DNA from: Bacteroidota bacterium
GTDB taxonomy: Bacteria; Bacteroidota; Bacteroidia; Bacteroidales; F082
Direction: 5' to 3'
Length of the DNA stretch: 64,000 bases
Assembly: GCA_020444415.1 (NCBI GenBank)
Contig: JAHLLA010000006.1
Span: 99,586-163,585, forward strand
Positions 55,201-63,600 of the stretch are shown one piece after another (the first letter of the stretch is position 1; the number at the start of each line of letters is the position of its first letter). The notes below the pieces were generated by a model, which saw nothing but the letters and a program-made list of their open reading frames with translations, was not told where the DNA came from and ran no database searches. The translations under genes and the position numbers were made by a program.

Positions 55201-57448
55201 TTTCACATTCATTACAGACCGCGACACCACTTTCTACCAGTATGGTGATAATGGCGAGGTATTGGTACCTGGCGAAACCTATATGGCAGAAGTAGCAGCC
55301 GTTTACTCAACTGGTATTTCAGGAAAGAGCTTCTACGAGTGGACTTACTATCCTTGTGATAGCTTCCCCGGACCAGTTCAGTTCTTTGCTGAGAACATTG
55401 AAGACACCAAAGATGTGTTATTGACATGGTCAGCATCACCTCCACCATTTAATGGAGTTTTTGAAGACTTTGAAGATGGCATGCCAGCAGAATTCATTAC
55501 AGATGGCGACCGTTGGTCAGTTTACGATGGTAATTTGACCATGGACGGTAACTCAGTGAATACCTATGGATCAGCTTACTACGATATGATGTTTGACGAC
55601 TTTGTATTTGAGTTTGAGATCAACAGGGAAGAATCTACCGGAACCATAGGTAACACCCTTGGTTGTTTGGTACGTTCAGACGGTTTACATGGTACCGGCA
55701 CCCAGAATGGATATGCCTTTGCATTGACCCAGAGCGGATCATGGTGGTATGCTAAATATATTGACGGTGTACTATCTGACTGGACAGGCTGGCTGACAAG
55801 TACAGCGATCAATTCAGGTTTGGGTAACTCCAATATCGTTTCGATAGTTGCTAACGGACCAAGTTTGGAATACTATGTAAACGGTACGATGATCCATTCG
55901 ATCACCGATGCAGATTACACGGAAGGTTACTGTACAGTATTTGCATATGACGGTTCAGCCGGCACCAACAAGGTAAACTTTGATTATTATTCAATTGTAC
56001 CAGGTGAAGATGCCAAAGCCGTTACAACAATAGATGATGTACAGATTCCTGGAACAGGAACTGTTGATCAGTGCACAACCCCAAGTGTAGCCAGTTTAGG
56101 ATTACCGGCAACAGGTGTAAGAGCTATGCTCGACAGACAAGATACCGTTGTAGGTGCTAATCTATATCGTGATGGTGAAATGATTGCCTTTGTTGAGGTA
56201 CCAGATACATCATATGTTGATATGGACCTAATGCCAGGTTATTATGATTACTGTATCTCATTCCTATACGAAAGTGGAGCTTACAGTTGTCTTGATGCTA
56301 TGTGTGTTGAAGAGGTACTTGTGCCCGAAGATTGCGATGCACCGGTTAATTTGATCGCTACTCTGGATGAAGAAACCTACGATACTATTTTCCTTGAGTG
56401 GGATGGTATGCAGGAAGTATTTATTACACAAAATCCAGGAGCTCCGGCTAACGGTTACTTCCAATCATATGATTATGGATATGGCGTAGTATATGATCTG
56501 AGTGCATATCCAGATGCGTTGGCACATTCAATTGAATTCCACCATGCATCATGGGGTGTTTTCGGACCATTTGATTACAATATACATATTATCAATTGGG
56601 ATACTGAAGAGACCATAGCAGTCTTAGGACCATTTATTACTACAGGTGACGATATCTGGGAAATGGGTGTTGATCTTGAAGATATAGATTTGGAGGGTGC
56701 AGAAAATGTTGGCTTCTTAATGGAACCATTAAGCAACAGCCCGACAGATGCATACCCTGACTTATCTTCAGATAATGCTGCAAATCCACAGGGATCAGTT
56801 TATGGCCCATTGGCAGATGTAGGTTCAATAGGCGCTTCTACCATTGGTAATTTCTTGATGAACATCTATATCATGACTGCCTTTGGTGAGAAAGTAATGC
56901 CTCCAACAGCCATGATTTCACCAACCGCCATGTATGCTGCCCCAAGAATTGGAGAAGGCAACCCGGTAAATGAAACAACGATTACACAAACCGCGACATT
57001 GGCTGGTAGCAGCCGTGAGTGGTTAGGTTACAACATTTATCGTGATGGCGACCTGATCGAGGAATTATGGCCAACAAATACCTATGCTGATAGCGAAGGT
57101 TTGGAAGCTGGTAATTTATATTGCTACGAAATCACATCTATGTATTCAATCTGTGGTGAGTCTCCCGCTTCTAATGAAGCATGCGCCGGTTTCGTTGGCG
57201 TACCTGAATTAGATGCTGGTGTTGCGAAGCTGTATCCGAACCCTGCAAGGGATCAGATCACGATCGAAGCAGCAGATATGACACGTTTACACATTGTAAA
57301 TTATGTAGGCCAGGTAGTATATGACGCTGAATTTGATAATACACAAAGCCGCAATTTGAATACGGCCAATTATCAATCAGGTGTTTATGTTGCCCGTATC
57401 TACACTGAAGCAGGTGTAATTACCAAGCGTTTTGTTGTCAACAGATAG
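49271..57448 (+). CDS. Giant T9SS-sorted multidomain adhesin 1
   Basis: A 2725-residue, acidic surface protein. Order: signal peptide (1-23, ending VVAQ); PPC-like domain (about 24-155); Fn3 pair (160-350); carboxypeptidase-regulatory-like (CarbReg) domain (352-438); Fn3 pair (444-625); CarbReg (625-713); Fn3 and CarbReg (713-943); cleaved-adhesin jelly roll (973-1125) nested in an Fn3; Fn3 (1197-1286); CarbReg (1288-1370); a beta module (1393-1562) nested in an Fn3; CarbReg (1686-1777); second cleaved-adhesin domain (1799-1960); a lectin/LamG-like module (2063-2243); another nested module (2383-2537); and a C-terminal T9SS type A sorting domain (2652-2725: LYPNPARDQ, NYVGQVVYD, SGVYVARI). 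Cleaved-adhesin domains occur in gingipains and haemagglutinins. Host or polymer target unknown. Confidence 0.85.
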   Translation: MKNFTKMFLMIVSLILFSNFVVAQGEDCSDPIVINGGTDLLDGSYTGVWQTTGYVNDYPNTCMGNYDTGADVIYTFVLSSTANVTLTLDPQGATHTGIALYDQCPTSSIGCIDNQRNTNADIRTIYATDLVAGTYYVLISSRIPETPSFSYVVDVTADVPTMATNPSPVDMATNIAPPQVALGWDQGTSVQEMQIMFGTEYPPTEIAVDWTSSLVTTYLADIDYNLQYFWQINYRNGEGTTMGDVWGFTAEIQPPGNLTATAFDGDAGGVDNDVRVEWETSIVTPANRALIGYNIYENGVMIATEVPGDTYIVYDAPYNMTAPGNEYWAVAVFDEGVSAVSNSDFALVNGLGTFDGYAYDNVSMDPIAGATIDITGLDPDSKPWTYQATTDGTGYYEIDVVAGTYDFTASQWQYFDGTATGVVVGFGATVSQDLYLDPWGPPACATDPYPADGEQEINANNTIASWTFDPIGATVEYQLLFDTEYPPTGVAVAWTDVLEEEFALPALEPNMQYFWQVQVRNMWGEVTDCDIWGFTTTITVPGDLTATVMDVDDVLLEWESSESDRAFIEYVVYRDAAEIARTTDIEYLDEDLAYNPTTCYSYQVEAIFDEGTSDMSNTAEACITGMGMVDGYVMDALTSDPIEGATVALDGMGELGDPFTYTFTTDVDGYYYGDVMVGNYDYEVTADDYLPAMLNDDVAYAATTTNDFYLNEYPYPLDYVIATELNDDEAHLEWGFDMAAFVPTYFPFDTDGMSDAQIQKHMIDFLTSVGNANASEFTMDAEAAEGNRDIMSFNVYRGLWDDDFMDMTYIGNTTQMQFIDYDWGAQPSGVYKWAVEIVYTINNSEPTFSNYLDKDMETLVHIEVTLNSAESPAGTMVTLVNTSETYMDPPLEYNVVLDATGMATIDPFRKGDYDIEVSLNGYGPVTDMQAIYDETTLEYLLYELIAPPSDLYVNPNGFATWTGEVIPYMEYLAENFDAGMPADWTVIDGGSNAVTWMPRSTGVDGTPCVEANSDAAGSGSQSDEILVTPVIDPFGSETLFIEFDQHWNYGGYSLPDQGMVDVFDGSAWVTVWTSPASDLGGFNNPNHVVLDVSMYANEDFQVRFHYLSLGWNWYWRIDNVVVHNNGVQAPRSLNSYKVWLDDVLSGEPTEEMWDYEANEPLVEGQTYYAEVASVFTTGISDRVGYMFTYYPCTYFDGPTSVNADVVIGTMDALVTWTAVASNVPGDDVVGVNIFRDGVLIDMVPVGTNFYLDEQLDAADYEYCITNVYESEAQSCQVCDMVTITPGGYVNGYVTEFATGDPIEGATVALNGSTDSYVFTTDEDGYYEGEVVAGTYDYTASAATYQSEMLEDVFIDFGVTVSQDFMLKEFPYPVGEVIATELNDNSVLVNWSGQSTGTSEWLIYDADVLGFDGIGAETAAYSLIWGSKWVPAQLTEYGTGYVTKVAVYQSQPIVDIVTEVRVMSGDGTNILYSQDITGETVTGQWNIIELDEAVEFDNTENLWIGMYVERPAGGSVNEPTSDVLAVIADRYDYFAYNGADWTSISGEYGIVDQAWMLRGFVSTTPGGKEVALGQGDFNTTGHKDYSNAPSIPSGKGMIASTTPNKQFPINVNGSEREIVGYNVYVGPCGGDEGDMTFIGFTLDQTFTDNTWAVAEPGIYQWAVETVYDFNSSALVFSNCLDKDMETMVTVEVSTNSGDSPEGTDVVFTNVSEITDPPIVFETELDASGIYTWEEFRKGTYDIYVHLNGFADIMVEDVYIWDEAYFEFMLEELLAPPSDLYVTPMGYATWTPGGVVPFEPFLETFDEGIPDTWTIIDGGSTTDTWYMETPAGNPQSPGSSLDGTPFAYADSDEAGSGTTMDELLISPVIEYTENADALFVEFDYIYINLSTDWFAVDVFDGDDWVEVFYSQEDSGPFPWPPTSHEMIDVTEYANPDFQVRFHYVAPGWDWYVAIDNVAVTEGDSKYADRMLEYYKVWHDFTFITDRDTTFYQYGDNGEVLVPGETYMAEVAAVYSTGISGKSFYEWTYYPCDSFPGPVQFFAENIEDTKDVLLTWSASPPPFNGVFEDFEDGMPAEFITDGDRWSVYDGNLTMDGNSVNTYGSAYYDMMFDDFVFEFEINREESTGTIGNTLGCLVRSDGLHGTGTQNGYAFALTQSGSWWYAKYIDGVLSDWTGWLTSTAINSGLGNSNIVSIVANGPSLEYYVNGTMIHSITDADYTEGYCTVFAYDGSAGTNKVNFDYYSIVPGEDAKAVTTIDDVQIPGTGTVDQCTTPSVASLGLPATGVRAMLDRQDTVVGANLYRDGEMIAFVEVPDTSYVDMDLMPGYYDYCISFLYESGAYSCLDAMCVEEVLVPEDCDAPVNLIATLDEETYDTIFLEWDGMQEVFITQNPGAPANGYFQSYDYGYGVVYDLSAYPDALAHSIEFHHASWGVFGPFDYNIHIINWDTEETIAVLGPFITTGDDIWEMGVDLEDIDLEGAENVGFLMEPLSNSPTDAYPDLSSDNAANPQGSVYGPLADVGSIGASTIGNFLMNIYIMTAFGEKVMPPTAMISPTAMYAAPRIGEGNPVNETTITQTATLAGSSREWLGYNIYRDGDLIEELWPTNTYADSEGLEAGNLYCYEITSMYSICGESPASNEACAGFVGVPELDAGVAKLYPNPARDQITIEAADMTRLHIVNYVGQVVYDAEFDNTQSRNLNTANYQSGVYVARIYTEAGVITKRFVVNR
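50924..50976 (+). repeat. 53-base exact repeat, copy 1 (adhesin 1)
   Basis: Identical over 53 bases to 59482-59534 in the second adhesin. It encodes the Fn3 stretch DDVLLEWESSESDRAFIE. It lies in a longer block of high similarity and marks recent duplication or gene conversion. Confidence 0.85.
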
Positions 57449-57486
57449 CATAAACCAGAGGTTTTAAACCTGTTTAAACAACCAAA

Positions 57487-57515
57487 AAGGGCTGCCATTC
57501 GGCAGCCCTTTTTTT
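57487..57515 (+). terminator. Rho-independent terminator after adhesin 1
   Basis: AAGGGCTGCC (57487-57496) pairs perfectly with GGCAGCCCTT (57501-57510) around a four-base loop, followed by T. It ends the adhesin 1 transcript before the adhesin 2 promoter. Confidence 0.93.
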
Positions 57516-57537
57516 ATTCATAAAAAAGACCATATAA

Positions 57538-57569
57538 TTTGCGATTTATGAGTTGATGACCTATATTTG
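57538..57569 (+). promoter_or_regulatory. Promoter of adhesin 2
   Basis: TTTG at 57538-57541, 20 bases, then TATATTTG at 57562-57569. Both elements and the spacing are canonical for Bacteroidota. The predicted leader before ATG 57631 is about 55 bases. Confidence 0.75.
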
Positions 57570-57630
57570 TTCGGGTCTGTTTTTAAAGATGAAAACCTAA
57601 TTAATTTAATATTCATTTAATCAAAAACGT

Positions 57631-60600
57631 ATGAAAAAATTTATTCAATTATGTGCTGTGATGTTAGCTTTTATGGTAGCATCACAAGTAAGCTATGCCC
57701 AGTCCCTAAGTCCGGGATCGGGTACTATGAGCGTCGAAACACCCGACTTACCGAACAGGGATATGGACGCGTTGTTATTTTCTCAACTCCCAACAGGTGG
57801 GGGGTTGGCATCCCAGGAATTTGGTGATTTTCCAGAATATAATACCTGGGGAGCAGATGACTTTGTGATTCCCGCTGGACAAGTATGGAATATCACAGAT
57901 TTTACATTTTATGGATTTGAAGGCGGCCCCGGTGGTTTTACAAATATAAACGTCTTTATATTTCCTGATATGGGTGGTTATCCTGGTGAAACGCCAATGA
58001 AATCGTTTCTTGGATTAAGTTGTACAAATACTGCAGGGTTTATAGACGTAAGTCTTGGCGGTACGGGTCTTACCATGTCAGAAGGAACCTATTGGATATC
58101 TGGACAAATAGTAGGTGATTATGGTGTGTTTGGACAGTGGTATTGGAATGGTACAACACCAGTTACAAACTCATTTTCATACTGGAGAAATCCTGGTGAT
58201 GGATTTGCCACAGGTGCAACTACATTTACAGATGCTGCGATAGTTTTATCGTATCAAAGTGACTTTGCTTTCGATATATATGGAGATGTGGTTGTAGATT
58301 CTCCGGATCAAGCATATGGACCAACACCACCAGATCAGGCAATAGATGTTGGTGTAGGAATGCAACCAATCACATGGATTTTGGGTAATCTGACAGAAGA
58401 GTTTCAGGTTATGTTCGGGACAGAATATCCCCCAACAAATACCTTGATTGACTGGACAACTAATTTAGCAACCTCAGCATTGGTAGATCTAAGTTATAAC
58501 CAACAATATTTCTGGCAGGTAAATGCGAGAAATGGAAACGGTACAACCATGGGCGAAGTTTGGGGCTTTACCACCCTGATCCAGCCTCCCGGCGAGTTAA
58601 CAGCCACTTTATTTGATGACGATGCCGATGGTGCATGGAATGATGTACGCCTTGAGTGGGAAAGCTCAATTGTAGTTCCACCTGCCAACCGTGCTTTAAT
58701 TGGCTATAATATATATGAAAATGGAGCTTTGATAGCAACGGAAGTAGCTGGCGACACCTATGTAGTTAGTAATGCGCCTTACAATATGACTGCTCCCGGA
58801 AATGAATACTGGGCCGTTGCTGTATTTGATGAAGGTGTATCAGCCCCATCCAACAGTGCATTCACACTGGTAAATGGATTGGGCACATTTTACGGCTATG
58901 CGTATGATGAATCAACAATGGCACCCTTAGCAGGCGTAACGATTGATCTGGAAGGTGAAGACCCTGCCATGAACACATGGGTGTATCAAACCACAACGGA
59001 TGGAACGGGTTATTACGAAATTGATGTATTAGCCGGCACCTATGATATCACGGGTAGTTTATGGCAATATTTTAATTCTACAGCTGCTGGACAGGTTTTG
59101 GGATTTGGCGCTTCAGTGCAACAAGATTTGTCTCTTGAACCCTGGGGACCCCCAGCCTGTGCTACGGATCCAGATCCAGCAGATACGGAGCAAGATGTAA
59201 ATGCGAATGGCACAACCCTTTACTGGACATTTGATCCTTTGGGAACAACAGTTGAGTACCAATTATTATTCGATACCGAATATCCACCAACAGAGGTAAT
59301 GGTAGCCTGGACAGATGTGTTATCTGAAGAATACGCCTTACCGGCCTTAGAGCCCAACTTACAGTATTTCTGGCAGGTTCAGGTGAAAAATATGTGGGGT
59401 GAAGTTACCGATTGTGATATTTGGGGCTTTACAACTACGATCACTGTACCCGGTTCTTTAAATGCCACTGTGCAGGATGTGGACGATGTATTGCTGGAAT
59501 GGGAAAGCTCAGAATCAGACAGAGCATTTATTGAATATGTCATATATCGTGATGCAGCAGAGATTGCAAGAACTACTGACACCGAATATTTAGACGAAGA
59601 CTTAGCCTACAATCCAACCACATGCTACAGCTACCAGGTAGAGGCCATTTTTGATGAAGGAACATCAGATATGTCCAACACAGCGGAAGCCTGTATCACA
59701 GGCTTTGGAAGCGTTGACGGATATGTAATGGATGCCTTGCCAGGCAACGACCCAATCGAAGGAGCAACAGTAGTGCTGGATGGTATGGGCGAACTGGGAG
59801 AAACATTCACCTATACATTCACAACCGACGCATTCGGTTATTACGAAGGCGATGTGATGGTAGGTAACTACGATTACGAAGTAACGGCTGCGGGCTATCT
59901 GCCGGCCATGCTGAATGATGATGTTGAATATGATACGTATACATCCAATGATTTCTATCTAAATGAATTTCCTGACCCATTGGCATATGTAATAGCTACC
60001 GAGTTGAATGAAGACGAAGCACATCTCGAGTGGGGCTTTAACCTGGCAGCATATGTACCCACATATTTTCCAATTGATACGGATGGAATGACAGATGCAG
60101 AGATTGAGATGCACATGATTGACTTCTTGGGAACAATGGGTATTGAGAGCCCTGAATTATTTACGATGGATGCAGTTGCCGAAGGCGGCGAGCGCGACAT
60201 TGAAAGCTATGATGTATACCGTGGATTATGGGACGATGACTTTATGGACATGACCTATGTTGGTAATACGACCCAGATGCAGTTCATTGATTACGATTGG
60301 GGTGCACAACCATCAGGCGTATACAAATGGGCTGTGGTAGTAGTTTACACCGTAAATGATTCCGATCCAGTTTTCTCAAATTACCTATCCAAGGATATGG
60401 AAACGATCGTAAATGTAGAAGTAACCTTGAATTCAGCAGAAGATCCATCAGGAACAACAGTTAAGCTGACCAATACTTCCGAACCATATTTGATGTTGGA
60501 ATACACGACCATACTCGGATCAAGCGGCATGTACACATTCGATCCATTCCGCAAAGGAGAATATGATGTATTGGTAACCTCATGGGGATATGGAAGCGTA

Positions 60601-63600
60601 ACAGATGCTGTATCTATCTATGATGAGACGGATTTAGCATACTTATTATACGAGATCATCGCAGACCCGACCAATTTCTACGTAAACCCAAATGGATTCG
60701 CTACATGGTCAGGTGCGATACCTCCACCAATAACTTCAATGAATGAAGATTTCAGTGATGGTATTCCTTCAAATTGGACACACGTTCAATACAACGGAAC
60801 GAGTGAATCCTGGCATGGATGCGATCATTGTATGACTTATGTGCCTCCTGCTCCTAGTGATGGCATATGTGCTGCAGCCGGAAATGGTTCTGGTACTTCT
60901 GAGCCACCGATTGATGCAGGCCTGTTTACACCGGCATTTGATTTTTCAGGACAGAATTCTGTATTTCTTGAGATGGATCGTAATTTCCAGGATTTTGTAG
61001 GAAGAGGAGAAATGGCCATCAGGGTATATTCAGGTTCCATGACAAACCTTGAAGAAGTATTAGATACAAGAACTGTTGATGATAATTCTTCCACTGTTGG
61101 GCATCATATCTATGAATTCGACCCATCAGCATATGCGGATCCAGGTACTGTGTATATTGAATTCTGGTACACAAATACAGATGGTGCTGGTTACAATGGT
61201 TATGGATGGGGATTTACCATCGATAATGTAGAAGTTTATGTTGGTGGCTCTAAAACAACCAGGTCATTGAACAGCTACAAAGTATGGTTAGACAATGTAT
61301 TGTCAGGCGAGCCAACCGAAGAATGGTGGGATTACGAAGCCAATGAAACACTGCTAGAAGGCCAGACCTATCTTGCAGAAGTAGCCTCCGTATATACGAC
61401 GGGTATTTCAGACAAAGTACCTTATACATTTACTTATTATCCATGTACCTATTTTGACGGCCCCACTTCAGTAAACGCAGATGTAGTAGTTGGAACGATG
61501 GACGTATTGGTAACATGGACACCGGTTGGAAGTAATTTACTACCAGGTGATGATGTAGTAGGTGTAAACATATTCCGGGATGGCGAATTAATTGCAATGG
61601 TACCGGTAGGCACCAATTTCTATGTAGATGAGCAATTAGACGCTGCCGATTACGAGTATTGTATCACAAACCTATATGAAAGTGAAGCACAGTCATGCCA
61701 GGTATGTGACATGGTTACTGTAACCCCTGGTGGTTATGTAAACGGTTATGTAACTGAATTTGCTACGGGCGATCCTATTGAAGGCGCACAGGTATTAATG
61801 GTAGCCGCTGGCGATCCATATTTCTTTACTACCGATGCAACAGGTTATTATGAAGGCGAAGTAGTTGCAGATACATACGATTATGTAGCAAGTGCATCAG
61901 GATACGCTTCAGAAACAGTTGAAGATGTGCTGGTTGACTTTGGCACGACTGTATCACTCGATTTCATGCTGAAAGAATTCCCATATCCTGTTGGTGAAGT
62001 AATTGCCACGGAGATTAATGATAATTCTGTATTAGTAAACTGGAGTGGCCAGGGCGGCGGCGGAGATGATATCTATCTTGATTTCGAAGATGGCATGCCC
62101 GATGGCTTTCTGGTAAGCGATGACAGATTAGATGCCTACGATGGCAATTTAACTATGGATGGTACCGGAGCAACAACATATGGTTCCGGATATTATGATC
62201 AGATGTTTGGCGATTTTGTATTCGAATTTGAACTCAGTAAACCTGTTGGTTCTACTTCAAGTACAATGGGATGTTTAGTGAGAGGTGATGGATTTCATGG
62301 CACAGGAACTCAAAACGGTTATGCATTTGCAATAACAGCCAACGGTTCATGGTGGTATGCCAAGTATATCAATGGTACGCTTACAGATTGGACAGGCTGG
62401 TTGACAAGTACAGCTATTAATACAGGTAATACTGCTTCCAATATTGTATCCATTGAAGCTTCCGGTTCAACACTGATGTATTTCATCAATGGAACATTGA
62501 TTCATACGGTTATAGACACTGAGTTTACTGAAGGATATTGTACCGTTATGGCTTATGATAGCGATGTATGTAAGGTTACCTGGGATTACTATTCAATCAC
62601 TTCGGGTGCGAAAGCCATGAATTATGATGTGGCTGAAGAGATCATGATCGAGAAAAAAGGAACCATTGATAATTGTATCCAGGCATTTGACAGCCCGGGT
62701 AAATTAGCAAAAGGCGTAACCTTATTACCTCCGCCAACAGAAGCATCATTGCGCGCAATTGCAGGTTACAACGTATATGTTGGTCCATGTGATGGTGACG
62801 CTGAAGACATGACCTTTATTGGCTATACTCTTGACCAGACTTTCACAGATAATACCTGGGCAGTTGCAGAACCAGGCATTTACAAATGGGCAGTTGAAGT
62901 TGTTTATGATTTCAACACTTCTGAATTTGCCTATTCAAACTGTCTCGACAAAGACATGATAACAACTGTAACAGTTGAAGTAACTACCAACTCGGGTGAC
63001 AGTCCTGAAGGCACCGATGTTATCTTCACCAATGTAAGTGAGATGGCTGATCCGCCAATCATATTTGAAACCGAACTGGATGCATCAGGAATTTATACAT
63101 GGGATGATTTCCGTAAAGGAACCTATGACATCTATGTACACCTGAATGGTTTCGCTGATATCACCTTATCGGATGTATACATTTGGGACGAAGCCTACTT
63201 CGAGTGGATGCTGGAAGAGTTATTGGCACCCCCAAGCGATCTGTATGTAACGCCATTGGGCTATGCAACCTGGTCAGCAGGAGGTGTAGTACCATTTGAG
63301 CCATTCCTGGAAGACTTCAACGAAGGCTTACCTGACGACTGGACCATAATAGATGGTGGTACAGGAACAGCCACCTGGTACTGGACAGAAAGCGACGGAG
63401 GTAACACATTAGATGGTACCCCATTTATGTTTGTAGATTCAGATGCAAATTCAGGTCAGACACTTGAAGAAACCTTGATTTCACCTGTTATTCCAAATAC
63501 TGAAAATGCAGATGCACTATTCCTTGAATGGGATCAGAATTTCCAGTGGGTATCAGGTGCAGATTATGGATCGGTACAAGTATTTGATGGTAGTGATTGG

